Assembly (NCBI RefSeq): GCF_024397855.1
Contig: NZ_CP073343.1
Location: forward strand, 124,001-188,000
Direction of reading: 5' to 3'
Length of the DNA: 64,000 nt
Origin: Marinomonas rhizomae
Lineage (GTDB): Bacteria > Pseudomonadota > Gammaproteobacteria > Pseudomonadales > Marinomonadaceae
Both the position numbers and the translations under genes were made by a program. The notes under the pieces are model-generated. The model ran no database searches. It saw only the letters and a list, made by a program, of their open reading frames with translations, and was not told where the DNA came from. This document shows positions 1 to 9,932 of this stretch, piece by piece (the first letter of the stretch is position 1; every line of letters starts with the position of its first letter).

Positions 1-19
1 CGAGCTGTGAGAGGCCCAT

Positions 20-1450
20 ATGAATATAGTTTCTTCTACTTTCTCTTCGAAAGATGATATTCACTCGGCTTTTTCTCGTCTGAAAAAGGTGACTCAGCAA
101 AATGCCTTTCCCTCTGCCCAAGAGCGCCGACAAGTTCTTATTCGTCTGCAAGCCTCATTAATGGATCATGAAACCGTTTTATTAGAGGCATTACGAAAAG
201 ATTTTGGGACACGTGCCCATGAAGAGTCTCGGTTGATTGAACTTGTTCCTTTGCTTGGGGAAATAAAACACGCAAAGCGTTACCTTGCTAAATGGATGAA
301 ACCGTCCAAACGTCATGTTCACATCAGCACCTTACCTGCCAGTGCTCAGGTGTTCTATCAGCCAAAAGGTGTGATAGGGATCATCTCACCTTGGAATTAC
401 CCTGTGTTGCTTTCCCTAGGGCCTCTGGTGGGGGCGTTAGCCGCTGGTAATCGAGTGATGATGAAGTTGTCTGAGTTCTGTCCTGAAACCAATCGAGTGT
501 TACGCGATGTAGTGACTCATGCGTTAGGAGGCGATTGGGTGGAAGTGATTGAAGGCGAGGCAGATATTGCTAATGAGTTTAGTAAGCAACCTTTTGATCA
601 CATATTATTTACTGGCTCGACGTCCGTTGGCCATATCATTATGCGTAACGCTGCCGAGCATTTAACGCCAGTGACTTTAGAGTTGGGCGGAAAATCTCCG
701 TTGTTGGTCGCACCATCAGCGGATTTGCGTGATACGGCTAAGAAGCTGGTCTTTGGAAAAATGCTCAACGCAGGACAAACCTGTGTCGCGCCTGATTACG
801 TTATGTGTCATGCCGAGCAAAAGCAGACCTTAATCGATTATATCAAACAGGAGCTCGCAACTTATTATCCAGAAGGTGTGTTGAGCCCTGATTACACGAG
901 TTTGATTAATACTCGCCAATTAGACCGCCTGAAAGGCTATCTAGACGAAGCCAGAGCCGCTGGTGTAGTGTGTGAGAATCTAATGTCCCAAGGGCCAGAG
1001 GAAAGTGATGGTAGGCTGGCATTGCATGTGCTGTATCAACCTGATGATTGGTTGAGCGTGATGCAGGATGAGATCTTCGGGCCTTTGCTGCCCATTTTAA
1101 CTTACAACGATCTATCCGACGCCTTGTCTTATATTCAGCAACGACCTCGGCCGTTATCCATGTACTTGTTTACGCAACACAATGAAGATCAAAAGCGATG
1201 CGAGGAAAATATTGCCAGTGGCAGCTTGGTGATCAACCATACCCTAGTGCAAGTGGCGCAAGCGGATTTGCCCTTTGGAGGCATTGGCGCATCGGGCATG
1301 GGCGCTTATCATGCTGAAGAAGGCTTTCGCACCTTTTCCCATAGCAAATCGGTATTACGTAAACGTGGGCCGAATGTTCTTGGTTTGTTAAGGCCGCCAT
1401 ACGGACGTTGTATTCATCGGTTAGTCGCAAAATACTGGCGATGGCTTTAA
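20..1450 (+). CDS. Coniferyl aldehyde dehydrogenase-type ALDH
   Basis: Predicted NAD(P)-dependent aldehyde dehydrogenase of 476 aa that oxidises an aromatic or aliphatic aldehyde to the acid in the cytoplasm. Visible family features are the oxyanion/nucleotide-site PWNYP around residue 124-128, the FTGS cofactor-loop sequence near 197-200, the general-base Glu in LELGGKSP near 221, and the catalytic Cys in NAGQTCVAP near 255. The length and the lack of an N-terminal extension match the coniferyl-aldehyde dehydrogenase (CalB) branch of the family. The ATG at 20 follows a GAGAGG ribosome site at the window edge. It is convergent with the chemoreceptor gene and shares a hairpin terminator with it. 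Substrate is inferred from family resemblance only; a general medium-chain or aromatic aldehyde role is equally possible. Confidence 0.85.
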   Translation: MNIVSSTFSSKDDIHSAFSRLKKVTQQNAFPSAQERRQVLIRLQASLMDHETVLLEALRKDFGTRAHEESRLIELVPLLGEIKHAKRYLAKWMKPSKRHVHISTLPASAQVFYQPKGVIGIISPWNYPVLLSLGPLVGALAAGNRVMMKLSEFCPETNRVLRDVVTHALGGDWVEVIEGEADIANEFSKQPFDHILFTGSTSVGHIIMRNAAEHLTPVTLELGGKSPLLVAPSADLRDTAKKLVFGKMLNAGQTCVAPDYVMCHAEQKQTLIDYIKQELATYYPEGVLSPDYTSLINTRQLDRLKGYLDEARAAGVVCENLMSQGPEESDGRLALHVLYQPDDWLSVMQDEIFGPLLPILTYNDLSDALSYIQQRPRPLSMYLFTQHNEDQKRCEENIASGSLVINHTLVQVAQADLPFGGIGASGMGAYHAEEGFRTFSHSKSVLRKRGPNVLGLLRPPYGRCIHRLVAKYWRWL

Positions 1451-1459
1451 TAAAATAAA

Positions 1460-1489
1460 AATCCCACGCTGATCTCTCAACGTGGGATT
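1460..1489 (-). terminator. Bidirectional hairpin terminator
   Basis: Arms AATCCCACG (1460-1468) and CGTGGGATT (1481-1489) form a perfect 9-bp stem with a 12-nt loop. Read leftward it is followed by a T-rich run (complement of 1450-1459), so it serves best as the terminator of the chemoreceptor gene; it may also end the aldehyde dehydrogenase transcript. Confidence 0.8.
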
Positions 1490-1514
1490 TGTCGTTCTAC
1501 TGTATTTTATATAT

Positions 1515-3500
1515 TTATTTCAACGCATTGAGTCGATTCGCAATGGCGTCGATCTCTTTACTCATGCGACTAAGCTGACTAGAGTCGCTGGCGTTACTGC
1601 CAGTTAACTCTTGCAAGCGAGAGACAAACTGGCTCAAGTCCTGTGACACTTTTTGCTGTTCGCCAGCGGCCACCGAGATTTGCGTTGCTTGATCTGTGAT
1701 CTGAGAGAAAGCGCTCACCACTTGTTGTAAGTGATTCGCTGTCGACTCTGCAGTTGACACGGCACGTTCAGTTTCGCTGTGCCCCAGTTCCATAGAGCTA
1801 ACGGATTCTTTCGACGCAACCTGCAAGCGTCCTAGCACTTGCTCTATTTCCACCGCTGAGCTTTCACTCTTCGCGGCAAGGTTGCGAACTTCATCGGCCA
1901 CTACCGCAAAGCCTCGACCTGTTTCCCCTGCTCGAGCCGCCTCAATCGCCGCGTTAAGAGCAAGTAGGTTAGTTTGCTCAGCAATGTCACGAATCACACC
2001 TAACATACCGTTTGCACGACGACTGTCTTCATCCAGCTTGAGAATATTGGTTTGTGCTTGACTCATGGCACTGGTAAGAGAGCGCATCGTTTCGATGACG
2101 GTATTCATTTCGTCGCCACTGCTGCGTACGTCTTTATGAATGCGTTCAACGGTTTCTCGGGTTTCATTAGCGTACATGGCAACGTCATGAGAGGTCGCTC
2201 CCAATTCTTCTGTTGCCGCCGCTAAGGTAGTGTTTTCATCACTTAGACTGTTTGCCTTATTTAAGAAGTCATTACTGAATACGCTTAAACGACCTGCATC
2301 TTTTACAAGGTTGGCAGATTCTATGTGGATTTGTTCGAGCAATTTCTTCAGTTTGTCGCCATAAGCATTCACTGCCTGACGTAAATCACCTAGTTCATTC
2401 AATTTACCCACTTCCAGTTCTTGGGTGCTGCCGCCATCAGCCAGCTCTTGAATTTGTTGCGTTGTTTGGGTGATCTGACCAAGTAAACTACGGAAGAAAG
2501 AAATGGCGATGATGCTAACAATGATGAGCAAAGCCCCAATGACAATCATCAAGAATAAGCCCATGCTTTGAGCGATTTCCGTCATTCTTTCTTTTGGTAC
2601 GACTAAGCCTATAGTCCAGCCTGTTTGTGGGTGTTTGATTAAATCCACATACGCTGCACCATCTAAAATAGCATCGTGATCAAGCGAGATAACTTGCTCT
2701 TTACCCTCTACTTTTTTCAATGCAGGCTTTAACCATGGAAGCTGATTGCCAAGCTCTGTTGCCGTAAGCATACTGCCATCGCTTTTTACTATATTCGCTT
2801 CCCCTTTTGGAAAGCTTAATACTTGGCCTGTTTGGTCAATGGCGAAGACATAACCTTGGTTTTCAGTACCATATTGTTCAAGAGATTTGGTAACGCCATC
2901 GAGCATCATATCGACCGTGGTGACACCGGTAAATTGATTGTTTTCTTTCATTGGAATGGTACAGGTTACCATTGGAATATTGGTGACAGGATCTATGTAG
3001 GCTTCGGACCAAGCACACAGTTTTTGTGAAGACGTTTTGCCAACAGTGTACCAAGACTCGTTGTGATAACCCGACCCAGCAGGATCATTGTAATCGTCGA
3101 GATAACTCATTTTAGAGCCATCACGTCCCCAGAAAAAACTACGTCGCTCTGTTCCGGATGTAAATGCAGAGGGTTCTGGCCAAATACCACCACCCGCTAT
3201 GCTTTTGTCATCATGGTTATTAATAATACTAGGGAATAGCTTTTTGAAGAGCGCTTCTTCTTTAGGAAGCTGAGAGCCTGCTAATGCAAGGGTACTAGTA
3301 AGTAATTGGATTTTCTCCAGCTTGGCACTGAGTAATTCAGTTAATCCTTTTTGATTTACGGTAATTTGCCTTTGCCGTTCTGCGGTTAAGTCGGGTTTTA
3401 CCTTCATTTCAATAACGATATAAATACTGGCAAGAGCGAGCAAGAGAATGACCACTAAACCAATATTAATTTGCTGTCGAATTCTTAACGGTGATTTCAT
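1515..3500 (-). CDS. Methyl-accepting chemotaxis protein (Cache-type sensor)
   Basis: Inner-membrane chemoreceptor of 661 aa. An N-terminal membrane helix (about residues 10-32) is followed by a periplasmic dCache-like sensor with the typical WYTVGK and [13 protein letters not shown] sequences, a second membrane segment near 315-340, a HAMP linker and the cytoplasmic methyl-accepting domain. The signalling hairpin tip [20 protein letters not shown] is intact, so it should couple to CheW/CheA. The reading frame extends upstream to 3587, but the Met at 3500 is preferred: it starts the signal-anchor helix and has GAGG just upstream. No C-terminal CheR/CheB tether pentapeptide is seen. The ligand cannot be predicted from sequence. 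Confidence 0.9.
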   Translation of the reverse strand: MKSPLRIRQQINIGLVVILLLALASIYIVIEMKVKPDLTAERQRQITVNQKGLTELLSAKLEKIQLLTSTLALAGSQLPKEEALFKKLFPSIINNHDDKSIAGGGIWPEPSAFTSGTERRSFFWGRDGSKMSYLDDYNDPAGSGYHNESWYTVGKTSSQKLCAWSEAYIDPVTNIPMVTCTIPMKENNQFTGVTTVDMMLDGVTKSLEQYGTENQGYVFAIDQTGQVLSFPKGEANIVKSDGSMLTATELGNQLPWLKPALKKVEGKEQVISLDHDAILDGAAYVDLIKHPQTGWTIGLVVPKERMTEIAQSMGLFLMIVIGALLIIVSIIAISFFRSLLGQITQTTQQIQELADGGSTQELEVGKLNELGDLRQAVNAYGDKLKKLLEQIHIESANLVKDAGRLSVFSNDFLNKANSLSDENTTLAAATEELGATSHDVAMYANETRETVERIHKDVRSSGDEMNTVIETMRSLTSAMSQAQTNILKLDEDSRRANGMLGVIRDIAEQTNLLALNAAIEAARAGETGRGFAVVADEVRNLAAKSESSAVEIEQVLGRLQVASKESVSSMELGHSETERAVSTAESTANHLQQVVSAFSQITDQATQISVAAGEQQKVSQDLSQFVSRLQELTGSNASDSSQLSRMSKEIDAIANRLNALK

Positions 3501-3660
3501 AGTAGCCTCATTCTGCACAACACGGGGAAGGGTGTATAAGACAATAGTCTTATACACAGACTGAGAGCAAGAGTATTTTTTATACAATCCATATAAAGGT
3601 TTTATCCTATCTTAGTTTTCCAAAAAAGATTTTTCATTTTATATATTAGACCTGTGATTG

Positions 3661-4410
3661 TTAATAGAGTATTTCAATGTTTTGATAACTCAGAATACTG
3701 AGTAAAGATGAGGAAGGTTTGTGGTCTGTAATAATACAATCGTAATCGCTCATTTTTCCCCATAAACAACGGGACTCTGTATCAAATTTAGTGCTGTCGA
3801 TAACCAAAACTCGATAATGACAATGTTCAACCAAGGCTTCTCGTGCCATGACCTCGTCATCAGTGAAATCAAATAAATGGCCCTGTTTATTAGCTGCGGC
3901 GACAGAGAAAATGCCAATGTCCGCTCTGTAGCGCTGAAAAAATCGCATGGCATCACCACCGATAACGTCTTGATCGCGCATTCTGACGCGCCCGCCTGAA
4001 ATAGTCAGTTCACAGTCTGGGTGCTCGCATAAATTACGTGCGGCATGAAGATTAGTCGTCATTACCTGCAAACCTTGAAATAGTGCAAGTTGGTTGGCGA
4101 CTTCGGCCACGGTTGAACCACTTCCAAGAAAGATGGATTGATAGTCGGCAAGCTTGCTTATACAAAGGTCGGCAATGTGCTTTTTTCCGGCAGCATGGCG
4201 TATTCGACGTTGATCGAAACTGATGTTTTCTCGATGAGGAAAAGGAATAACTTCGCCATGGCTGCGTAATACCAAGCCTTTTTCCGCTAATAACCGAATA
4301 TCTGAACGAACGGTTTGTACTGAAACCGAAAATTCGTCGGCAACAGCTTGTAGCGTCTGACGTCCTTGTTTATTCACCCATTGCACGATGTCATAGTGCC
4401 TTTTGTTCAT
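3661..4410 (-). CDS. DeoR/GlpR-family transcriptional regulator
   Basis: A 249-aa cytoplasmic repressor-type protein. Residues about 5-57 form the DeoR winged helix-turn-helix (LQAVADEFSVSVQTVRSDI, with the recognition helix in the second half), and residues about 75-235 form the DeoRC sugar-phosphate sensor domain, including the GSGSTVAEVA ligand-loop and the conserved TTNLHAA and SGG segments. Known members of the family sense phosphorylated sugars or polyol phosphates. It is divergent from the ABC importer/hydrolase operon that starts at 4556, and CGAAA-rich repeats in the shared 145-bp gap are candidate operators. I infer that it represses that operon and is released by a phosphorylated intermediate. 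Confidence 0.88.
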   Translation of the reverse strand: MNKRHYDIVQWVNKQGRQTLQAVADEFSVSVQTVRSDIRLLAEKGLVLRSHGEVIPFPHRENISFDQRRIRHAAGKKHIADLCISKLADYQSIFLGSGSTVAEVANQLALFQGLQVMTTNLHAARNLCEHPDCELTISGGRVRMRDQDVIGGDAMRFFQRYRADIGIFSVAAANKQGHLFDFTDDEVMAREALVEHCHYRVLVIDSTKFDTESRCLWGKMSDYDCIITDHKPSSSLLSILSYQNIEILY

Positions 4411-4451
4411 AGTGATCCAGTCCTTTTCATAAGGCTTTATAAGTGAAAATT

Positions 4452-4502
4452 GTCGAAACGAAAGTAATCCAGCATTAAACGAAATTTTTTCGTCACTATA
4501 GT
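4452..4502 (+). promoter_or_regulatory. Candidate DeoR-type operator and promoter
   Basis: In the divergent gap, CGAAACGAAA occurs at 4454-4463 and a perfect inverted repeat, ACGAAA-TTT-TTTCGT, at 4479-4493. A TATAGT -10-like hexamer lies at 4497-4502 inside the small palindrome CACTATAGTG (4494-4503... read from sequence). CGAAA/TTTCG repeats are typical of operators bound by DeoR-family proteins; the palindrome sits where it would block the promoter of the importer operon. Binding is inferred. Confidence 0.45.
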
Positions 4503-4555
4503 GTCAAATTATGTCGGTATTGTTGCAGCTCACTTATCAAAAAGAGAGTTTCTCC

Positions 4556-5533
4556 ATGACCGTTAAGAAGACCTTGTTGCTATGTGCTGCGGCGCTTGCT
4601 TTTCCTCTTTCCGTACAAGCTCAAGATGTTTTGACCTTGTATACCAGTCAGCCAAACAAAGATGCACAAATGACGGTGGATGCATTTGAAGCAGCCAATC
4701 CTGATATTAAAGTGGAATGGGTGCGTGACGGAACGACCAAGTTAATGACGAAGTTGCGTGCTGAGTTATCGTCTGGCGTGGTGAAACCCGATGTATTGCT
4801 TATTGCCGACAGCGTGACCATGGAATCCATGGTATCGGATGGTTATTTGTACTCCTACATGAGCCCTAATCGCGATCAATACGAAGACAGTTTGTACAGT
4901 GAAGATGGCTATTATTACGGAACGAAACTGATTACTACAGGTATTGTTCGTCATAAAAAGGCACCACAACATCCAACGGATTGGAGTGATTTCGTCAAGC
5001 CTGAATATAAAAACCAAGTCGCGATGCCAAGCCCTTTGTATTCTGGAGCAGCTTTGATTCATCTTGCGACGCTAACCGATGATGAATCACTAGGTTGGAA
5101 TTATTATGAGCAGTTGCATGCCAATCAGGTGATGGCACAAGGCGGCAATGGTGGTGTACTGAAAGCAGTGGCATCGGGAACGAAACCTTACGGCGTTATT
5201 GTGGATTTTTTGGCAATACGCGAAGCTGCGAAAGGCTCGCCGATAGAGTTTATTTTCCCTAAAACAGGCGTGTCCATGGTCACTGAACCTGTGGCCATTA
5301 TGAAGGAAGCTAAGAATAAAGCCGCGGCAAAACGCTTTGTGGACTTCTTATTATCCAAAAAAGGTCAGGGTTTGGTGTTAGAGCAAGGATATTTGCCAGC
5401 TCGTAGTGATATTGGCGTGCCAGAAGGCTTTCCAAAACGTACCGATATTCGCTTGATGCCGTTCGATGCAGCAAAAACATTGCGCGATAATGAGGCGAAT
5501 AAAGCGCGTTTTAGCAAGATCTTTGAAGGTTAA
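4556..5533 (+). CDS. ABC importer substrate-binding protein (Fe3+/phosphonate-type fold)
   Basis: Periplasmic binding protein of 325 aa from the start at 4556, which begins a clear signal peptide (MTVKKTLLLCAAALAF, cleavage likely after VQA) and has AAAGAGAG upstream; an in-frame start at 4511 would disrupt the signal. The mature part has the cluster D extracellular-solute-binding fold (LTLYTSQPN, PDVLLIAD, GKGQGLVLEQGYLPAR-like end) shared by ferric iron, sugar-phosphate and 2-aminoethylphosphonate binding proteins. It is the first gene of an operon with permease, ATPase and three hydrolases. No tyrosine pair typical of ferric-ion binding is obvious, and the phosphatase neighbours make an organophosphate or phosphonate ligand more likely than iron. 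Ligand remains inference. Confidence 0.85.
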   Translation: MTVKKTLLLCAAALAFPLSVQAQDVLTLYTSQPNKDAQMTVDAFEAANPDIKVEWVRDGTTKLMTKLRAELSSGVVKPDVLLIADSVTMESMVSDGYLYSYMSPNRDQYEDSLYSEDGYYYGTKLITTGIVRHKKAPQHPTDWSDFVKPEYKNQVAMPSPLYSGAALIHLATLTDDESLGWNYYEQLHANQVMAQGGNGGVLKAVASGTKPYGVIVDFLAIREAAKGSPIEFIFPKTGVSMVTEPVAIMKEAKNKAAAKRFVDFLLSKKGQGLVLEQGYLPARSDIGVPEGFPKRTDIRLMPFDAAKTLRDNEANKARFSKIFEG

Positions 5534-5538
5534 GAAAA

Positions 5539-7266
5539 ATGACACCTTCGTTAATAAAACGACGTTTTATGGACAGTACGTCAATGGACAACCAGCTACG
5601 CTGGTTGTCCATTGGGCTGTTCGTGTTGATCGCAACATTAAGCGTATTACCAAGTCTACGTTTATTGGTAGAAGCCTTGAGCCATACTACCTTTTCGGCA
5701 TCTTCACCAATGGCTGAAGTACTGCGCAGTGAACGAACTTGGATAGCCTTACGTAATAGTTTCTACACTTCAGGTTTAGGCACTCTTATCGCGGTGATTT
5801 TGGGGTGCGGCTTTGGTTTTGTGGTGACGTTAACCAATATTCGTGGCCGCGGTATTTGGGTATTTTGCTTTATGTTGCCGATGATGATCCCGCCACAAGT
5901 GACGGCGTTGAGCTGGTTGCAATTATTTGGACCTGCGAGCCCAATTTTAAATACTCTGGGAATAGAGCCAGCGTTGGGAAGCCCACAACCTATGTATTCG
6001 GCAGAAGGCATTGCCTTATTGTTAGGCATACAAAGTGCGCCCTTGGTATTTCTGGCTTTGCGTACTCAGCTTATTTCATTGCCTCAGGATTTATTAGAAG
6101 CCGCTCAACTATCTCGTGCTTCTCAGTTTCGAATTTGGGTCGATATCATTCTACCTTTGTGTCGCAGTGCGATCATCGCTGGCGCCGCGTTAGCCTTTGT
6201 TTCTTCTTTGGGTAATTTTGGTATTCCTGCGATGTTAGGGATTCCTGCAGGTTATATCGTTTTACCAACTTTGATTTATCAGCAAATGGCAGGGTTTGGT
6301 AACGATATGCTTAGCCAAGTAGCGGGCTTGTCGATGATTATTGCTTTGTTGGTGTTAGCGGGCATGTTGTTGCAACAATGGCTACAGCAACGCAGTTGTT
6401 ATTCCTTGTTAGGCCACACGGCGCAGTCGCTTTCTTTCCGTCTTAAGCAATGGCGTTTGCCCCTCGAAATTCTGTTGGCTTTGGTATTGTGTTTTATTTT
6501 GGTGGCCCCGCTATTTGCTTTGATTGTGAGCTCATTGGTGCCTGCTCTTGGCATGCCTTTGAACGCGGATACCATTACCTTCACCGCATTTTACGAAATG
6601 ATAGGGCGACAAGGCGTTACTTCACGAGCCTTTGAAAACAGCGCATTTTTGGCTTTTTTCAGTGCTTTAGTCTTGATGCTGCTGTCTTTACCATTGGGTT
6701 ATTTATTGATGCGTTTGCCAATGCGAACCAGAGCTGTGATTGCCAGTTTGATTGAAGTGCCATACGCCATCCCTGGTATCGTCTTAGCCATTGCTTTTAT
6801 TTTGTTGTTCGCCAAGCCTTTGCCTTTTATTGAGGTCAGCTTGTACGGCACTTTGGGCATTATTTTCTTGGCGTATCTGTCTTGTTTTTTGAGTGTGTGT
6901 TTGAAGCCGGTGTTAAGCGCCATGTCTCAGCTTGATCCTGCTTTAGAAGAAGCCGCACAGCTGGCAGGAGCAAGGCCGATACAGCGCTTGATTGACATCA
7001 TATTACCCCTCACTGCACCGGCCTTTTTTGCAGGTGGCTTACTGGTGTTTTTGATCTCGATTAATGAACTGACGGTGTCCGCTTTGTTGTGGAGCGCAGG
7101 CAATGAAACCCTAGGTGTGTTGATTTTTAATCTCGATGAAAGTGGCGACAGTGTTTTGGCCTCGGCCATTGCTGTGCTGGTGGTTTTGCTGGTCGCAGGG
7201 CTAATGAGTTTATTGAGTCTGTTTGCCCCTCGTCTGCCCAAAGGAGTGATTCCATGGCACGGTTAA
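5539..7266 (+). CDS. ABC importer permease, two fused membrane modules
   Basis: Inner-membrane protein of 575 aa with about twelve hydrophobic segments arranged as two binding-protein-dependent transport modules, the layout of FbpB/PhnV-like permeases. Each half has an EAA-type cytoplasmic loop for docking the ATPase: LLEAAQLSRASQFRIWVDII in the first half and ALEEAAQLAGARPIQR in the second. It starts 5 bp after the binding protein stop and overlaps the ATPase start by 13 bp, so the importer is one translational unit. Function as the pore for the ligand of the upstream binding protein is well supported; the ligand itself is not known. Confidence 0.88.
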   Translation: MTPSLIKRRFMDSTSMDNQLRWLSIGLFVLIATLSVLPSLRLLVEALSHTTFSASSPMAEVLRSERTWIALRNSFYTSGLGTLIAVILGCGFGFVVTLTNIRGRGIWVFCFMLPMMIPPQVTALSWLQLFGPASPILNTLGIEPALGSPQPMYSAEGIALLLGIQSAPLVFLALRTQLISLPQDLLEAAQLSRASQFRIWVDIILPLCRSAIIAGAALAFVSSLGNFGIPAMLGIPAGYIVLPTLIYQQMAGFGNDMLSQVAGLSMIIALLVLAGMLLQQWLQQRSCYSLLGHTAQSLSFRLKQWRLPLEILLALVLCFILVAPLFALIVSSLVPALGMPLNADTITFTAFYEMIGRQGVTSRAFENSAFLAFFSALVLMLLSLPLGYLLMRLPMRTRAVIASLIEVPYAIPGIVLAIAFILLFAKPLPFIEVSLYGTLGIIFLAYLSCFLSVCLKPVLSAMSQLDPALEEAAQLAGARPIQRLIDIILPLTAPAFFAGGLLVFLISINELTVSALLWSAGNETLGVLIFNLDESGDSVLASAIAVLVVLLVAGLMSLLSLFAPRLPKGVIPWHG

Positions 7267-8297
7267 TATTGGATGGCGTTGAAAAATCTTTTCATGGTGC
7301 GCCGGTTGTAAAAGGTTTGAATTTAACGATTGAGCCGGGTGAGTTTGTTGCCTTACTTGGGCCAAGTGGTTGTGGTAAATCGACCATTTTAAGAATGCTG
7401 GCAGGATTTGAGAAGGTTTCAGGTGGTCAAATCATTCATGGCGATGACTGTCTTTCTAGTTCGACGCGTCATGTGCCAACAGAAGAAAGAAACTTCGGCA
7501 TGGTGTTTCAATCGTATGCACTTTGGCCGCACATGACGGTGAAAGAAAACGTCGGCTATCCGCTTAAAGTACAGAAAACGCCGGTGGCAGAACGCAACAA
7601 ACGAATTAAAGACGCTCTGGAAATTGTTCAGTTAGAAGAATACGCCGATCGTTTGCCAGCGCAACTAAGTGGCGGTCAGCGTCAGCGAGTGGCGTTGGCG
7701 CGTAGTTTGGTCACCGAGCCAGATGTGGTGTTGTTTGACGAACCGCTTGCCAACTTAGATAGACATTTGCGAGCGACGATGGAAGAAACCTTCCGTGCCT
7801 TTCACAAACGTACTGGCGCGACCATGGTTTATGTCACCCACGATCAATCCGAAGCCATGTCATTGGCCGATAAAATTGCTGTGCTGAATAAAGGGCAATT
7901 GGTGCAATGGGGAACACCTCAGGAACTGTATGCAAGACCAAGAAACACTTGGCTAGCAAACTTTATTGGTCGAGGTTCCGTGTTGTCAGTGGCTGTGGTT
8001 GCTCCTTCGCAATACGTGAGAGGTACCAATTTGCACGAGTTGATACGTCAGCATTCGTCAGACAAAGCTTCTAGTTCTGTGCTCGTGCGTCCACAAGATA
8101 TTCATTTCGTCAGCGCGGATGATTCAGCACTGGCTGTAAGCGTTCACAGCTGTATTTTTCGTGGCGAGCGTTACGATATTGAATTGATGCTAAAAAATGG
8201 CCAGCGCTTACTCGCGTACAGCGATGTACCTATGACGCTAGAAAGCCAGCATCAGGTTCGTCTTGGGCAAGCTTGGTCGCTTGAGAGTGAGTCATGA
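7254..8297 (+). CDS. ABC importer ATP-binding protein
   Basis: A 347-aa ATPase that powers the importer. Walker [10 protein letters not shown] near residues 36-44, Q-loop MVFQSYALWP, signature LSGGQRQR near 139-146, Walker B VVLFDEP and the switch His in YVTHDQSEA are all intact. The C-terminal 110 residues form a TOBE-like regulatory domain, as in PotA/FbpC/PhnT ATPases. AAGGAG precedes the ATG at 7254, which lies inside the permease gene; the stop overlaps the next start by 4 bp. It is part of the importer/hydrolase operon. Confidence 0.9.
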   Translation: MARLILDGVEKSFHGAPVVKGLNLTIEPGEFVALLGPSGCGKSTILRMLAGFEKVSGGQIIHGDDCLSSSTRHVPTEERNFGMVFQSYALWPHMTVKENVGYPLKVQKTPVAERNKRIKDALEIVQLEEYADRLPAQLSGGQRQRVALARSLVTEPDVVLFDEPLANLDRHLRATMEETFRAFHKRTGATMVYVTHDQSEAMSLADKIAVLNKGQLVQWGTPQELYARPRNTWLANFIGRGSVLSVAVVAPSQYVRGTNLHELIRQHSSDKASSSVLVRPQDIHFVSADDSALAVSVHSCIFRGERYDIELMLKNGQRLLAYSDVPMTLESQHQVRLGQAWSLESES

Positions 8298-9379
8298 AGG
8301 TTAGCATTGATATTTTAAGTGGCGCAGGAAGGAAAACCGCCGCCGCGATTTTGGTGACTTACGAAGCAGACAATCAGTCAAAACCGATTCGTTTTTTGCT
8401 CGACGCGGGCGGCGCGTTAGAGGCGGGCGAAGACAAAGGCTGGACGCAACCGGATCATTTAGATGCGATTTTTATTTCCCATGATCATCAAGATCATATG
8501 GGCGGTTTGATCGATATTGATAGCCAAGTTCCGGTTTACGCGACTTCGCCCGTTCAGCAGCAATTGCCAACGCATTTGAACCTTCATACCTTGCCTATTT
8601 GTGGCTCGACGAATGTGTCTGGCATTAAGGTGACAACTGGTTCGGCAGGGCATTCTTTTGGCGGTGTGTGGCTGCATCTTGATATGGGTGATGGCGTATT
8701 TTACAGCGGTGATTTCAGCCTCGAATCCGGCTTGTATCCTTTTACCATGCCTCCGCACGCCAGTGTTGCTTTACTCGATGCGTCTTACGGCTTGTATGAC
8801 AATTCGTTAGAGCAATGTAAAAACGCCTTGCTGCATTATCTCAATGACGAGCGCGCCTTGCTGATGCCGGTTCCGCAAACTGGACGAGCGTTAGAAATGG
8901 CCTGTTGGTTAACTTCCCTAGGTTTCCATGATTGGACTCTAGGAGAAGATTGTATCGCGCCTGAAACTGTTTTGGCTGGACCTGAAGGCAGTGTTTGTAC
9001 CGAGATTCGACCTGTCTTGGAAAGCATGAAAAGCCAACCGTTCAATCCCAATGCCAAAGTGATTTTATGTGGTGATCCTGATGGATTGAGTGGTGAAGCG
9101 GCTGCTTTATTGCAACAACCAGAGCGATATTTGCCAGTTTATACCGGACATTTGCCAGAACACGCTCGTCAGGCTGTGAGTGAAGACAGGGCGCATTTTG
9201 AACGCTGGAATGTGCATCCGCGTAAGCAAGATCTAAAACTGCTGGTGGATCATCTTGGTTGCCGTATTTGTGTTCCACTTTTTCACACCATGAAAGACCT
9301 AAATGAGTGGCGACAGGCTTTTGGCCCAAGCGTCACTGCAGATTCTTATATTGAGTTAGATTATGACTTTACTTTCTAA
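8294..9379 (+). CDS. Metallo-beta-lactamase-fold hydrolase
   Basis: Cytoplasmic 361-aa hydrolase with the MBL-fold metal site HDHQDH at residues 63-68, a further His in GHSFGG near 118 and the metal-bridging Asp in YSGDFS near 138. The order of motifs resembles the RNase J/CPSF-like and phosphodiesterase branches rather than beta-lactamases or glyoxalases, but the C-terminal half has no assignment I can make. It overlaps the ATPase gene by 4 bp and the histidine phosphatase gene by 17 bp. In this context a phosphodiesterase acting on the imported compound is a reasonable inference; a nuclease role cannot be excluded from sequence. Confidence 0.78.
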   Translation: MKVSIDILSGAGRKTAAAILVTYEADNQSKPIRFLLDAGGALEAGEDKGWTQPDHLDAIFISHDHQDHMGGLIDIDSQVPVYATSPVQQQLPTHLNLHTLPICGSTNVSGIKVTTGSAGHSFGGVWLHLDMGDGVFYSGDFSLESGLYPFTMPPHASVALLDASYGLYDNSLEQCKNALLHYLNDERALLMPVPQTGRALEMACWLTSLGFHDWTLGEDCIAPETVLAGPEGSVCTEIRPVLESMKSQPFNPNAKVILCGDPDGLSGEAAALLQQPERYLPVYTGHLPEHARQAVSEDRAHFERWNVHPRKQDLKLLVDHLGCRICVPLFHTMKDLNEWRQAFGPSVTADSYIELDYDFTF

Positions 9380-9932
9380 ACCTTTTGTCTTTGCTCGCCA
9401 TGCGCAGAGTGTATTTAACGCCGCGTTTCGTATCGGCGGTTTTACCGACAGTCAGTTAAGTGAAACCGGAATTCAGCAAGCAAAAGACGCGGCGCCAATA
9501 TTAAGCGCCATTGATTGGAGCGTTGTGGCAACCAGTACTTTGAAACGTACGCAAGAGACCGCGTTTCATGCGGTGCCAAAGCAAACCATTATGGCTTATG
9601 AGCAACTCAAAGAGCGTAATTGGGGCGACCTTGAAGGCTGCCCGATAGAACAGCAATTACCTTATGACGTGACGCCACCGAATGGTGAATCTTGGCAAGA
9701 CTTCGAGACTCGTGTGCTGAGCGCATTGAATGAGATCCTCAGCGAGCATTCGTGGCCTCTGATTATTGCGCATTCTGGCGTTTATCGAGTGCTAAACAAT
9801 GTTATCAACGGCACGCCGTATTGCCCAAGAATCGGCAACGTTACTCCTATTTCTTTTGTGCCTAGCCAAGACGAAAACGGCTGGGAAATTACCCCTTTTA
9901 AAGGAAGTTTTACATGTTACCAAATGCCGTAA
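9363..9932 (+). CDS. Histidine phosphatase-superfamily enzyme (PGM-like)
   Basis: A 189-aa cytoplasmic enzyme of the phosphoglycerate-mutase-like histidine phosphatases. The phospho-acceptor His lies in FARHAQS (residues 10-16; Ala replaces the usual Gly of RHG), the second Arg in TLKRTQETA, the acid in LKERNWGDLEG and the second catalytic His in IIAHSGVYR. These are the complete catalytic set for a monoesterase or mutase. The gene overlaps both neighbours, so its product is made with the importer. It probably removes a phosphate from a small ester delivered or generated by the pathway; the substrate is unknown. Confidence 0.83.
   Translation: MTLLSKPFVFARHAQSVFNAAFRIGGFTDSQLSETGIQQAKDAAPILSAIDWSVVATSTLKRTQETAFHAVPKQTIMAYEQLKERNWGDLEGCPIEQQLPYDVTPPNGESWQDFETRVLSALNEILSEHSWPLIIAHSGVYRVLNNVINGTPYCPRIGNVTPISFVPSQDENGWEITPFKGSFTCYQMP

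Noticed and set aside
4556..8297. Iron(III) importer
   Set aside because: The fold is shared with iron binders, but no tyrosine pair is evident, no iron genes are nearby and three phosphoesterase-type enzymes follow.
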